DNA of 64,000 nt, taken from Acorus gramineus. Lineage: Eukaryota > Streptophyta > Magnoliopsida > Acorales > Acoraceae. Location: NCBI GenBank assembly GCA_030737835.1, contig CM060853.1:15744895-15808894 (forward strand). The letters run 5' to 3'. A program made the position numbers and the translations under genes. Every line of letters starts with the position of its first letter. Position 1 is the first letter of the stretch. This document shows, in pieces, positions 1 to 11,734 of this stretch. The notes beneath the pieces are model-generated. The model did not search any database. It had not been told where the DNA came from and saw only the letters and a program-made list of their open reading frames with translations.

Positions 1-117
1 GTAAATAACATCATAAATGATAAGATTTTCATAAATAAAAAAATTTATGTAACGTGTTAGATTTTTATTGAACAACACATGTATTCTTTTACATGGATAC
101 TTTTTCTTTTTTTCTCT

Positions 118-290
118 TTTTTTTCCTTTTCCCTGGCAAGCATGACTTTTGTATGCCTTAACCAAATATAATTTTTTCATTTTTCCATCTAGTTGAACAG
201 AGGAAATGAACTCTCCCCCCCCCCCCCCTCTTCATGTCTTGGCCAAATATAGTTTTTCTACTTTTCCATCCTCCCCCCTCCCCTCCCCAC
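118..290 (-). repeat. Partial copy of a BAHD promoter segment
   Basis: This stretch (ctggcaagcatgacttttg, then the blocks around ggccaaatatag and gttgaacagaggaaatgaac) matches 3010-3150 in the same orientation. It also matches the reverse complement of about 11255-11350, upstream of the first BAHD gene. A C-run sits at 214-228. It is a third, partial copy of the duplicated promoter segment and has no coding content. Confidence 0.6.
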
Positions 291-559
291 ATGTACCTCA
301 AAATTTGCCACCTCAAAATCACTTTTTATTTAATTATATCTTAGAAAAGACAAAATTATGTATGATCAAAATTTATTAAAATCAAAATTAAATCAACCAT
401 GATCAATGTAAAAATTTGTAGTAGTTTGTGGACAAGAGAATGCTTACATATGGACTCAATGAGGGGGCTCTATGTAGATCGAACAAAATAGTTTATAATG
501 AATATTTTTAATTAATTTTTCACTTAAACGATCAATTAAAATAAATATATAATAATTAT

Positions 560-770
560 CCATGTCTGTCATACAAACTACTTCCTTACCACTCAATTTG
601 TTTGATTGTTTCTATATGGATTTTGATCCAATCAGGCAGCTCTACCTACATTAGTTCAAACTATGCTTGTTTCAAAGAATTCACAATCTAAGAGCCTAGA
701 AAGCACAAAATATCTTTGAGTGATTTATGTTCTCACTTGTTTAACCAATTGATAGTCAAACAGTCTATTC
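560..770 (-). repeat. Inverted copy of the flank 3' of the BAHD pseudogene
   Basis: Read on the - strand, this segment matches 17405-17597. Shared blocks include the sequence around cctgattggatcaaaatcc, the block ending in ggaagtagtttgtatgaca, and aagatattttgtgctttt. The copy at 17.4 kb lies downstream of the BAHD pseudogene and its LINE. With the inverted promoter copy at 2385-3100, this is the second landmark showing that 0.5-3.1 kb is an inverted duplicate of that locus. Confidence 0.65.
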
Positions 771-2384
771 TAATTATATAGTAACTTGATCCTCTGCTAA
801 CATTTGTTGGTGCTTGGATATGCTAGCCTTTGTTGGCGGGGCTGCCATGTGTACGTGGATGAAATCAAATGTTGTGTAATTCTCTGCTTATGTTTACTTA
901 CAATTCCAATGGTCCCCACATGATGGAAAGTTGGTTTTTTTTTTTAGTTGTTAAATTCAATGCAATGCAATGATCCCCACGACAAAAGTATTTTTTTTAT
1001 AACTGTATTTTTAATTAAATTAAATTTACTGATCAAATCATTTCACATGTATTGTTCTTAATAAGTAATAGATACTAAAACCACACAAATGAGTAAATAA
1101 ACTTATATTGTGAATTATAGAATAACACTCATATTTTCAGTTACAAACACCACAAAAAAGAATGATGTGAGAATACAAAGTTTATGTATTTTTCACATCT
1201 CCAAAATTCAAAGATTTTGAGATGATCACCATAAAAATAATGAAAGTTATTAGTCTAACTATATGATTCTCATCATTTCCTACATTTTCTACTTACATTT
1301 GACATTTTCATGCCACCCTTCCCATGATTTATACATTTTATTATCTATGTCCCTATTTTCATGCCACCCTTCCCATGATTTATTTATACATTGTGTAAAT
1401 AATATCACAAATTCCACTTACATTTGACATTTTCAAAATATTAAATCATTACACCCAATCGTGTTATCAAACTGGGCCTTAGCTTTTAACTTTTTTTAAA
1501 AGCTAAAATCTTCAAATCTTTTTTTTGCCAAACGCACCCTTAAATTTAAATGAATACAATATATAATTGGAGATAGCTCTAGCAGTCCAATTGATTGTGA
1601 TCGGAATCATTTAAAGCACATAAAAAGATGGGTCAACTTTAATGTATAATAGCCTTTTCAAGAATCTGATAAAGGATGGGTGAATGGTGATGTTGACTTC
1701 AAATTTGTCATATTTTTTCTCCCTCCCTCCCTCTGTACATAGTAAACAAGAAAAAAATTCACTCTCTCTCATCTATTATGTGGAATACAAAATATTATTT
1801 TAAATTTTTGAATACTAATGAAAGGTGTAATTAATTTTTTGTATTGTCTTCTTATTTGCATGCACCTTGTAATATTATGTTTTGACCATTTTTGTGTTTA
1901 AATTAACAAACTAAATCTTATCCTAATTATAAAAAAGGGGCACTTGATTGTTAATTAAGAAAAAAAATTAGAAGTTGTAGTCAAAAGTCGTCCCCGCTGA
2001 CGTAAATTCCTAGATCCGCCCTAGATATGAATCATTTAAAGTGCAGAAAAAGATAGGTCAACTTTAATGTATAATAACCTTTTTAGCTTTTTCAAGACTC
2101 TGATAAAGGATGGGTGGGTGGGTGGGTGATTGGTCCTGGGATTTTTATTTTCCTTGAGAAAATTAATTATTTGTTCAAATTTCATATTTGATGGGGGAAT
2201 TGAACCATTATCAAGTTAACTAGTTAATTCAATATGTTATTGATTTGGGTTATTTTTTTACTATTTTGATATGATTTGATAAATGTATAAATATTTAAGA
2301 TAAATTAGTATAATTTATGAGAATAAAAAAATTAGTATTTTTATTTAGTTTGAGTTAATATATTTTTATGTTATTCTGTCATTC
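771..2384. other. AT-rich spacer with short direct repeats
   Basis: No gene is visible on either strand. There is a direct repeat of about 90 bp (1605-1695 and 2029-2127), sharing aaagatgggtcaactttaat-type sequence and gataaaggatgggtg. A shorter one (about 1303-1330 and 1355-1383) shares catgccacccttcccatgat. If the inverted-duplication reading is right, the duplicated BAHD coding region should have been here, but no BAHD-like reading frame remains. Confidence 0.5.
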
Positions 2385-3100
2385 CATTTCAAAGCAAGAA
2401 GACTTTATTAGTACCCACACACATAAAGGGTGGGAGGATATGCAGGTCATGTTGAGGTTTTAGAGGAAGCGGACGGTTATGTGCACCCCATTCTATATCA
2501 ATCCCACCCCGTTTTCTAATGCACCCCACCCAAATATTATAAAACACAACCTCACCCCTTTACATATATCAATTTTTTCACTGCGCTTTCCCACCCCCAT
2601 CAATTTTTCATCTCTCCCTCTCTTTCCCTTCGGTCCAAATCTCATGCACTCTCTCCTTCCCCTCCGCCAGTCCCTCCGGCCATCACCTCCTCCTTCTCCG
2701 ATTGCCTCCTCCCGCTATTAAATCACAACAGCCAGAGCAGCAAAGCCAATCCCCTCTATTTCACTTTCTTCGTATTCAACTTGTCATCTAAAAAAACCCC
2801 AAAAAAAGGCCTTCCTCAGTCAACGTCATTAATGCGTGGACATCTAAACATGAGAAGTTCTTTTATGAGCTTTAACAATTTAGGTTGCAATCTCCAAGTG
2901 AAAAGGACAGTATAATCTTTTCAAGATCAACTGTGGGGAATCTGGAGTCTTCAATGTATTTTAGCCTTTCACATGGATGTTGTTGTTTTTTTTTTTTTAC
3001 TTATTCCTTGGCAAGCATGACTTTTGTATGCCTTGGCCAAATATAATTTTTCCATTTTATCATCCCTAGTTGAACAGAGGAAATGAACTGCCCACCCTCC
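2385..3100 (-). repeat. Inverted copy of the BAHD pseudogene promoter
   Basis: On the - strand this matches 11255-11615, the upstream region of the first BAHD gene. Shared blocks include acataaagggtgggaggata-type sequence, gacatctaaacatgagaa, ttaggttgcaatctccaag, atcttttcaagatcaa and ccttggcaagcatga. The match is broken by an unrelated insert at about 2470-2815. It stops near 2385, before the equivalent of the start codon. Confidence 0.7.
2470..2815. mobile_element. Insert of unknown type inside the inverted promoter copy
   Basis: This C-rich segment of about 345 bp contains repeated caccccacc and tctccctctctttccc-type stretches. It separates two blocks that are adjacent in the 11.5 kb copy, so it was inserted after the duplication or lost from the other copy. 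No terminal repeats or target duplication could be made out. An open 80-codon frame here is just a by-product of C-rich sequence. Confidence 0.35.
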
Positions 3101-4779
3101 CCACATGTCTTGGCCAAATATAGTTTTTCCATTTTTCCATCCCTAGGGTGGTAATTATAAAGTCCTAAAGTACAAATTCCATTTTGATAGTTAATATTTT
3201 CACTAAAAAAATAAAAAAAGAAAATGATGAAAAAAAACAGGGTTTTCGTACACAAATTGGTTTCTGAAATTCACTCAATTAACAATTGGACTGCAAGGTT
3301 TTGTTTGATTTGTTTAAATAAATTGAGGGATGGAGGCGTACTGAACGAGCGTTTCATTCTCACTTGTGGTACAAGATGGAAAAAATAATGAAAGAGACAG
3401 AATGACCATTCCATTCACACCTCTGATTGTTTTGGAAAAAAATGCAGCACACGTGTTATATACTGTTGCAATGTATAATTACAAAATAATAGTATAATTA
3501 CCTCTCTCACAAATAATATTTTAGCTCTCACATGCAATAATTTAACTTTCCAAGGTAAAATTAATTATGTTAGATTTCATTTTATAGTTTAAATACTTTA
3601 ACATATACTTGAAAAGTTAAATGTATTTTTTTGAACATTGACTTTAAGATGGCATTAACATACCATGGTGGAGGGGTAAAAAATGACGTACCGGGTTCAG
3701 GTCGTCAGAATCCGTCCGCTCATGTCTCCTCTGACGGGTACCGTTTGGTTGTCGGAGATCCTCTTCCTTGTATGGATTGGACTCGAGGACGGTCCTACCC
3801 TTGTAAAGGGATCAAGTAAGATGTAGTTCTTCTTTTGGTGTAGGGATCTAGTGAAAAAATCTCCTCTCCAAACAAGGAGAACTGGTTCTCTATTTATAGT
3901 ATTTTGGTGGGTGCCCTAGAATCAATGGTGGATCTCTCTCCCATCGGACGGATGGGGAGAGATCCTTGATTTAGGTGATCAAATATATGTATATTTAGGA
4001 ATTTTTATAATCAGTCATTGAATATCCCTGATAAATATACATATTTTGTTTGGGATTTTATGAAATCAATCAATGATGTTTCCAAATCTAACATATATTG
4101 TTGTCAGAATTTTGGGAATCATCAATGATGGTCCATAATAAAATATATATATTGTTGGGATCTAGGAGATCAATAATTGATAGTTCCAAATCAAATATAT
4201 ATATTGTCACGGATAGTTCCAAATCCAATATATTATTCTGTGATCTCTATATTGATAATACCAAAATCATATTTTCTATTTGGGATTTGATCCCAAATAT
4301 GACTTGATATTTTCTGGTGCTCGGATATGGAGGGTTGACGGGCCGAATCCACTTATGATCGGTGATCTGGGTCGTGGGCCCTCGTTATTTGGTTATGAGC
4401 CATCAGTACGTGGAGCATAGTTGGTGGGCCTCATTTTTAAGCGCTACACATGGTATTGTTAATTGAAAACCGAAGTTATATTACTTTAGCAGCAGAACTT
4501 GTTTGGCATTGGAGTTTGGGGGCAAGATTCAGGGTGGAAGTGGCATTTCCGTTCACAAGTCCTTACCTTCGTGGAACCAATGTTTTCAGAGTTTCTGCAA
4601 ACAATGGTTTGGACACATTTTGATTTGTGGGAAAGAGTTTGGAATTGAGTTCAGATCAAACTAGTCCATGTAAACGCAAAAGAGGGTTAAAAATGTTTTT
4701 TTTTTTTTTTCACAAAATGGTAAGCATCTTGGCCTCCTGCTTTAATTTATTAATCAAGAGAATGCCCATAGGTTTCATA
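3101..4779. other. Spacer with an LTR-like or decayed repeat stretch
   Basis: No gene recognised. The stretch 3650-3960 is less AT-rich than its neighbours and contains long G/C words (gtaccgggttcaggtcgtca, actcgaggacggtcctaccc) of the kind seen in retrotransposon leaders. At 4085-4280 there is a loose repetition of tagttccaaatc followed by (A/T)-runs and attgt. I cannot assign either to a known element. Confidence 0.3.
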
Positions 4780-4885
4780 AGTGGGCAAATGATGATAATC
4801 ATCTTTTTGAGATGTGTGGAATGGGAGAGGAATTGATGGTGCATCCCTTCTTTAATTGTCCAGTTGTTAGCTAATGTGGGGGCAA
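4780..4885 (+). pseudogene. LINE reverse-transcriptase zinc-binding remnant
   Basis: One frame reads MCGMGEELMVHPFFNCP. This fits the zf-RVT pattern C-x2-C-G-x2-E-E-x3-H-x-F-x2-C found at the end of plant LINE and RNase H-type reverse transcriptases. The first cysteine is not visible and the frame is broken on both sides. The following sequence to about 5935 may be the 3' part of the same element, since it ends in an A-rich run after gtgggcgacagcctgcc. It is a short relic with no function. Confidence 0.4.
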
Positions 4886-5061
4886 GGTGGTGATGGCTTG
4901 GGTATGCTAGCTGACTTTGTTGACGTTGAAGCCACGTGGGAATGATTCACGAAGAGGTGAGCAAAAGAAGGATCACAATAAACAAACTAAATTCTTTGCT
5001 TTTTAGTACCTCTGTATTTAGATCTTGTGCAATGAATGGATTTTTACATAAGAATGGTTTC

Positions 5062-5296
5062 AGGCCTCGTTTGACAACGGGTTTGTGCAGCTTTTAGATT
5101 TGCAGAAAACTGTTTTTCTTAAATCCGTTTTTAAATAGAAAAATTGGGGAGAAAATCTGCAAACAAATTTATATGAAAAATTGCTCAAAACTTGAGTTTT
5201 CTGAAAGCTGTGGAGTGACAACTTTCTGCAAAATTAGTTTTAAATCCAACTTTTGTCTAAAATCAGTTTTACAATCATGCAACTAATTGCGGCCTC
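5062..5296. mobile_element. MITE, copy 1 of a two-member family
   Basis: An element of about 235 bp with inverted ends (aggcctcgtttgacaacg on the left; the right end, reverse-complemented, begins gaggccgcaattagttgc). Internally it shares, in opposite orientation, the blocks gattgtaaaactg and ttttgcagaaag with the 236 bp MITE at 28968-29203. It is non-coding. No clear target duplication was found, so the superfamily is open. Confidence 0.45.
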
Positions 5297-6405
5297 AAAG
5301 AATATTTGAGATTATTTTGAGGGTGGAGTTGGTTATCAGCATTATAGGAGGGCATGGGGGCTTGTCTGATTTTCTGTTTAGGGGAGCATAATCATGCATT
5401 TATGTATGACTCGCAGTAGTTTGTCTATTTGTTCATCTTACAAAAAAAATCATGCAATTACGTTTGAGCAGCTGATTTTATTTTGGATGGTGTATTGAAT
5501 TATTTAGGTTGTGTATGATTAGTGCCATTATATAGTTTTTTTGGGTTGGAAAAACAGTAAGAATCCTAGCTCCAAATATCATAGATTACAATCCCGAGGC
5601 ACGGAAAAGAAGCTGAGGGAAAGCCCCTTTTCCACTTCCTCCCCAAAAATGCACCTAGTATCTACCACTAATGTCTGTTACTTTTATGGGAGATTTTGTG
5701 CTGGGGCGAGATTGGTTGCTCTTACGGGAGGGAATCTTGTAATACAGGGGTAATCAGTTTTTTGTGAATTATGTTTCGAGCTCTAACACACATGTAGTAC
5801 AGGTCTTCTCTACGGTGGGTTTGTCGAGCTGAGATTTCATGTTTTGTTTGTTTCCTTGTTTTGTAATTCCCTTTGCCCTCATTCTCTCTTATTTGAATAA
5901 GTGGGCGACAGCCTGCCATTTTCTTTTAAAAAAATGTTTGCTACTGATTTAATGTTTTAGTGATCCAGAGCATTTTGCTTGTTCACAACTAGTCAACTAG
6001 AGTTAGAGAGAACTAGTTGCAACTTGCATCTTGCTATTTTCCATTTCAACCTTTGTTATGCCTTTCTTGCAATCCGTTCTTTTGTCTCTTTCTAGCTTTC
6101 ATTTTAATTTTTTCATTTTCCAACCTTTTTTAATCTCTAGGTGATCCCTCTTCTCCTTTCTTTGTTCAAGGGACGTTATTACTAATGAGATATTGCACTT
6201 ACCTTTCTTTTCAAAAAAAATAAAAAAGAAAAAAAAATTAAAAATGTTGATTATTCCTTTTGCTATAGTTTTCTGGTTGAATGTGAAAAAAAAAAAAATT
6301 GAATCTTTCGTTATTTTGGACGAAATGGGTGGATTTTTTTTAATGATTTTGTTTTTTAGTTTTCTTTTAGGAAACAGTAGAAGATTAGAATTTTGATTTT
6401 TTTTA
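5297..6405. other. Spacer with decayed repeat sequence
   Basis: No gene. The part 5540-5935 resembles the 3' untranslated tail of a LINE, ending in an A-run at 5930. The stretch 6193-6300 is A-rich with homopolymers that create a spurious lysine-rich frame on one strand and a phenylalanine-rich frame on the other. Confidence 0.35.
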
Positions 6406-6860
6406 TATATATTTTGAATTGGTTTAAAAAACAATTAGATTTTCCAAAATGGATTGAATAGGTTGATATATTTTTCAGAAAAGGTGGGGATGGGTTTAAT
6501 AAGAGAGAATAAAACATGGGTTTTAAATGAGGGTAATATTGTATTTTGACTTTTTAACCTTTTTTTTAAGTCAAACAAGCAACCAATGAGAGAATGACAC
6601 TTATATATTTTGAATTAGTTTAAGAAAAATTAGGTTTTTCAAAATGGATTGAATAGGTTGATATATTTTTCAAAAAAGGTTTAATGAGAGAGGAAAATCA
6701 GGGTTTTAAATGAGAGAGGAAAAAACGTGGGTTTTAAATGAGGGTAATATTGTATTTTATCTTTTTAATCTTTTTTAAAATTCAAACAAGCAACCAATGA
6801 GAGAATGACACCTCATGCGGCTTGTTAATGGGGCCTAAATAGTGGAGCCTATGTAGTAGG
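6406..6860 (+). repeat. 196 bp tandem duplication ending in a MULE-like terminus
   Basis: The block starting tatatattttgaatt at 6406 recurs at 6602, a period of 196 bp. Both copies contain aaaatggattgaataggttg, gggttttaaatgagggtaat and gcaaccaatgagagaatgac. After the second copy the sequence runs into cctcatgcggcttgtta and ggggcctaaat. This resembles the right ends of the elements at 32690-34050 and 36550-37870. It is probably the decayed 3' end of another member of that family. Confidence 0.5.
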
Positions 6861-7486
6861 ACTGTTATACAAAAACCCCTCACAAAAATAAATGTGAGAT
6901 ATTTTTACATTGGGTTAAAGACATTCAAGTCCTTGCAAAGTAATTCCATGTAAGTCCTTATCAAAGTTGGGGCGGACGTACAAGTCTTTGAAAACTCACA
7001 AAAACTGATATACATCCCTGGGTTCAACAAAAAATAATCATAACCCAACCTCCCTTACTTAACTTTAACCTATAACCATGAAATTATTACATTATCTTCA
7101 AATTTTTAACCATTTTCAATCAATACCTCAATGAAAATGAAGAAATATAAAAAATCTTACAAGGATAATATGATCTTTGCATGGACTAATTTGTTTTTAT
7201 GATTATTTATGGAGACTATAATGTCTACATAATTATATGGTGATAAAATATTCTGTCAAATTTGAATAAAATTTTAACCCGATGATGATAATTAGGTTTT
7301 TGTGAGTTTTCATGGATTCATTATTCATGTGTGTATCTCAACTTTCACAGGGACTTATATAGGATTATCCATGTTTGCAGGGATACAGATGTCTTTAACT
7401 CTTTTGCATTTTCTATATTTTTGTTAGTTCAAATATATATTTTAAAAAAAATAAAACACGTGAGAATATATATATATATATATAGC
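6861..7486. other. AT-rich spacer
   Basis: Nothing recognisable on either strand. A (TA)n run lies at about 7470-7486, immediately before the next repeat. Confidence 0.4.
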
Positions 7487-7986
7487 TAGGCCTGTCATTG
7501 GGTCGTGGGTCGACCTGAACCCGGCCTGAACCCGACTCGATAAAAGGCGTAAATACCTGACCCGAAGGAACCGACAATCAAAATGGGTCAGGTCTGGGTC
7601 CATCCCAATCTGATTCTATGGACCCGATTGACCCGACCCAAATAATATATGATTTTTTTTATTTATGATCCAACCAAATATTATAACTAAATATTGAATA
7701 ATTATTTAAATTTTAAGCATTTGAAATATTTTTACAACCATTAGACTTTACGTTCCCTCATAACACATTAAAAATTCAAAATAGTGATAAATTATTTATA
7801 ATACACTAACTCTATTTAAGAAAATAAATAAATGAAACCATTGTAGGCCCTTAGGATGTTTCTCGATCTCTCTTGATCTGACATAGGCCTGTTAGTGGGT
7901 CGATCCAACACGACCCGATCCGAAGGACCCGACAATTAAACGGGTCCGGTCCGGGTCCACCAAGACCAGACCCGTTGACAGGCCTA
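7487..7986. mobile_element. MITE-like repeat with GGGTC-rich ends
   Basis: The left end is taggcctgtcattgggtcg. The right end at 7986, reverse-complemented, begins taggcctgtcaacgggtc, giving an inverted repeat of about 20 bp. A third copy of the terminal motif lies at about 7885, so either a 0.1 kb element is nested inside or the element is internally rearranged. The ends are full of gggtc/gaccc, like the hAT element at 53962-54668. The 8 bp flanks do not match clearly. Confidence 0.4.
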
Positions 7987-7987
7987 G

Positions 7988-8197
7988 ATATGGTGCGGTC
8001 CGCGTAGTCTGTGTGAACTGAGTATATACATTCTTTAAAGGGGTATATGTGCAGTAAGGAAAGCATATACCTCATTGAAGTATTACATATATCATTAAAA
8101 TAAAAATACATTAAATGAGGTATATGCTGTCTTTACTAGGCATATACCCTTTAAAGGATATATACGCGATTCGCACGGATCGCACGGGCCACATATA
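7988..8197. mobile_element. Foldback MITE with GCGGTCCG ends
   Basis: This roughly 210 bp palindrome starts tggtgcggtccgcg and ends attcgcacggatcgcac. The arms pair through gtatatg...gtaaggaaagcatataccTCATT and aatgaggtatatgctgtc. A second, partial copy starts near 8213, and related ends lie at about 10890-10995 (ttcgcacggaccgcacc, ttcacacagaccgcac). It is non-coding. Confidence 0.5.
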
Positions 8198-9646
8198 TAT
8201 AGTTTAGTGATGATATGCGGTCCGTGTGAACTCGTATATATGTCTTTTAAACGGTATATGCGTTTGTAATGCCCCCGAATCCGCCACCCATATTAGGCGA
8301 GGGAGACGGTGCGTTACATGCCATAAACCTTAAATATCAGAGTAATCTAAGGGAATTTAACAATAATTCATTCAAGCATAAATAAATAATTAACTAAACT
8401 ACACTAATAAATTATTACTTAAAACATCACCAGGATCTAACAATAATTCATTCCAAGTTTGGATGATTACACACATAATACTTAATAAACTTAGCAACCT
8501 CTACGGTTTTGCTGATAGAGCTAAGGAAAGTCTACCACATGCCAAAAGAAAGGCTTTATTCACCCTAATGAAAGCAAAACTAGATGATCAAGGACAACGA
8601 TCCAAACTTGATCTCGCTAGCACCTTCGAGATCCTCAAACGCAACTACTCGATCCTCAAATCTGAAAGGGGAAAAAGAGGGATGAGCTACAACACGCTCA
8701 GTGAATGGACAATCATTATCCCGTTAGCACATTTGTATTCAAAATATCAATATTATAATATGTCTACACAGACATGTAATATATCAAGAGAAAAAATATA
8801 CAAAAGGCCACCAAGACATGCAATGATACACACACACACACACACACAATCCTATCTAACATGATGCATGCAACACCACGAACATGCATGTCCATCTTCG
8901 CAGCACCTAGCTCGCGAGGCCTTTCACAGGTATGGCCATGTAGACATAGCCACAAAGAATTGGGTCCTACGTTCTCGGGCGTGGCCATGTAGACGTACGC
9001 CCACCTAGACGTTGGCCACCAAGACCGAGCCACCTAAACAGAATGGATGCATTTGATAACCTATCATATCTTCAAAATTCAAAAAAAAAAATTGAGAATT
9101 CACAATCTCTTCATACCAATCTATCATGATAAATATATCAACAAAAGCATGCTCACATTTTTGTATATTAAAACTAGCAGTTATATTTCGTAAAATAAGA
9201 CGGTCCTAACATGAATACATACTATATTCTTGTAAAATCTACATATGAGACTCAAGTCCACTCAGCTCCGATTCAAAGACAATATGCGTGACACAATAAC
9301 GGACGGGCTAATCCGTATACGAAACGCCTAAAATAGAGTAATAATTCTAATAAATAAAAAGAAATTAAAAAGCCATATTAAATAAACCACCCATTTATTC
9401 TAACTCATTTATTCCAATAACCCACACTTGAGCCTTTGGAACAACCCACTGGTTTATGGGCCAATCTGGTTGGGCCAAGAACAATTGTCCAACAAGCTAG
9501 AAATTCCAGAACACCCAAAGCCCATGACCCACTGGCCCACGGCCAGTCGGGTTGGGCCCAGGTCCACTGTCCAAAAATTCTGGACCAACCCAAACCCATA
9601 TTTTTCCTTTCTTTCTCCTTCATCTTCTTCTTCTTCCTCCTTCACC

Positions 9647-10063
9647 TAGGGGTGGTAGACGAGCCGAATGAGCCGAGCTTTGACATGTTCAAGCTCGGCT
9701 CGTTTATAAACGAGCTGAGCTGAGCTCATGAGCCTCAGCGAACCTAGTGTTCTTCTTTATTTTAGAGTTTTTAGGGGTTGAAAATAAAATTTTAGCCTAA
9801 ATGAGCCAAACTCATTAGCCTAAATGAGTATAAATTTGTATTGGTTTAATGTTTTGATTTTATAAAGGAGTTGAGCTAAGCTTCAACTAAGTTTTTTATA
9901 ACACAAACGACCTGAATTTAAACACAAAATGAAGCTCGATCCAGGTCCCGAGCCTAACCGAGCTTTAAAAATTGTTCAAGCTTGCTCGTTTATCTAATTG
10001 AACGAGCCTGAACGATCTCAAACCGAGCCGAGCCCGAGCGGCTTGGTTCGTTTACCAGCCCTA
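9647..10063. mobile_element. hAT-type MITE with perfect 8 bp target duplication
   Basis: This 417 bp element is flanked on both sides by CCTTCACC (9639-9646 and 10064-10071), the 8 bp target duplication expected of hAT elements. The left end is taggggtggtagacgagcc. The right end, reverse-complemented, is tagggctggtaaacgaacc. The terminal regions are rich in cgagc/gctcg words (gagccgagc). It encodes no protein. Confidence 0.85.
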
Positions 10064-10182
10064 CCTTCACCAACCTCTTCTACCCAACCAAGAAAAACTT
10101 CAAACCCATCACCATAACCATCACCCTTCCTCCTCCAGACCATGACCCACCGCTGGCCGGAGACCCACCGGCGACTCAAGCC

Positions 10183-10185
<3 letters not shown>

Positions 10186-10221
<36 letters not shown>
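10186..10221. repeat. (CT)n microsatellite
   Basis: An uninterrupted CT dinucleotide run of about 36 bp, followed by a degenerate CT-rich tail to 10270. The reverse strand gives an artificial Arg-Glu repeat frame that should not be annotated as a gene. Confidence 0.9.
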
Positions 10222-10226
<5 letters not shown>

Positions 10227-10633
10227 CCTCTCTTCTTCTTCCAATACCCACATCTCTCTCTCTCTTTCTTTCCCACACCCAAATACAAGATATAATCACT
10301 CAAAAATTATTCTTCTATAACACAATCACCAAAAACAAAGATAAATCAATCATCTTCCATTCATGATAAATCTCTATCACAACCATCTAATCTAAGATCT
10401 CAAACCCAAATCATATAAACACCATGAAAAGAGAAACCTAATAAGATCATGGTCAATCTAGAACCAAAATAAATAAAAGATTCAAGAGGGAAGAGATGAT
10501 GAAAGCGTACCTAGATTCACAATGACAATGGCCTCAAGATCTCAACTCAAATTAAGGTTAATAGGGGAGATAATAAGGATATTTAAAGGGGCTAATTTGT
10601 TGTCAAAATCCCTCAAAAATCTAGGCTGTTACA

Positions 10634-11254
10634 GATTTCTAATTGAGCAAATTGGAGGGACAATTTCGGACAAGTCAAGACAGAACTAAAATTTGCAAAC
10701 AGGTCCTTCTTTGGCTAACCCAAAAATCTAATAATTAAAACTAGGTCCCCAGATCCAATTAACATACTAACAACTTCTATTAAGGCCCAATGAATTAATT
10801 CCCCAAAACTTGTGACCTAACAACTGTACAAAAATTATAAATCATTATTTCTCTCTGTATATAAATATATATATAATATATAATTATAAAGTATGCAGTT
10901 GTTATAGCGTAAGTAAGGAAATCATATAGCTTGAAGGACATATATACGCGATTCGCACGGACCGCACCATATACGCGGTTCACACAGACCGCACAGACAT
11001 ACATCGTTTATGTTTTTTTTTTTTTTATCATGTAATACATTCACTTATATATATGCTCTTTTTAACGATGTACATGTATTTTTAAGGACATATATGCGTT
11101 CTTATTACGCATATGCGTCTTTTATTGACGCATGTACCGGACGTCCATAAAAATTAAATTTTACAAACATCCGCTTATGATTATATATATATATATATAT
11201 ATATTTTTCATGTTAAACGGATCTCTAATATAATTTTTTGAATACCATTTTGGT
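10634..11254. other. Spacer with foldback-MITE ends and (TA)n runs
   Basis: No gene. The portion 10890-10995 carries two ends of the GCGGTCCG foldback family (compare 7988-8197). (TA)n runs lie near 10865-10885 and 11183-11204. Confidence 0.4.
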
Positions 11255-11630
11255 CTCCGGTAGTTCATTTCTTCTGTACAACTAGGAATAGAAAAATAAT
11301 AAAAACTATATTTAGTCAAGACAGACAAAATTCATGCTTGCCAAGGAAAGGAAAAAAAAGAGGAAAAACATCGATGTGAAAGGCTTAAAATACAGTGAAG
11401 AACAACTCCCGATTACCGACAATAGATCTTGAAAAGATTACACTGTGCTTTTCGCTTGGAGATTGCAACCTAAAATGCTAAAGCTCATAAAAGGATTTCT
11501 CATGTTTAGATGTCCATGCATTAATGACATAGATTTCCTCTAAAATCTAAACATGACCTGCATATCCGCCCACCCTTTATGTGTGTCGGTACTAACAAAA
11601 TCTTTTTGCTTTGCAACGGAAGGATAGATA
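11255..11630 (+). promoter_or_regulatory. Upstream region of the first BAHD locus, duplicated in inverted form at 2.4-3.1 kb
   Basis: This segment, lying 150-530 bp upstream of the BAHD pseudogene start, is the template for the inverted copy at 2385-3100 and the partial copy at 118-290. Its 5' part contains ccttggcaagcatga-type sequence on the opposite strand. It is inferred to be promoter or distal upstream sequence from position only. Confidence 0.5.
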
Positions 11631-11643
11631 TCTTTCAAGATAT
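11628..11643 (+). promoter_or_regulatory. Conserved inverted-repeat element upstream of BAHD genes
   Basis: The 16-mer ATATCTTTCAAGATAT has perfect arms ATATCTT/AAGATAT around a TC spacer. The same 16-mer is at 24217-24232, ahead of the second BAHD gene, at a similar distance from the start codon (156 and 174 bp). Shared flanking words (agcatttac, cagata) show the two promoters are paralogous. Whether the element binds a factor is not known. Confidence 0.45.
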
Positions 11644-11734
11644 TAAGCATTTACAATATAATTAGAAATCATCCTCACCAGATACGCTATCCATCATTAA
11701 TTAATAACTATCCCTATCCTTGTCCAACATTCCC

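Larger units (their letters stand above)
8265..10633. mobile_element. Probable LTR (solo or remnant) with a nested MITE
   Basis: The segment starts tgtaatgcccccgaatcc and ends ctaggctgttaca, so it has TG...CA with TGTAA/TTACA inverted ends, as in long plant LTRs. Inside, phrases such as gagctacaac and cgctcagtgaatgg are typical of Ty3-type LTRs. No gag-pol reading frame is present. The 5 bp flanks (gcgtt and gattt) match at only three of five bases, so the boundaries are provisional. A (CA)n run lies at 8829-8848. The 417 bp hAT MITE at 9647-10063 sits inside it. Confidence 0.4.

Noticed and set aside
6099..6434. Lys/Phe-rich frames on both strands
   Set aside because: They arise from A-runs and T-runs in AT-rich DNA.
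10018..10303. Minus-strand frames rich in Arg-Glu repeats
   Set aside because: They are produced by the (CT)n microsatellite and the end of the MITE next to it.
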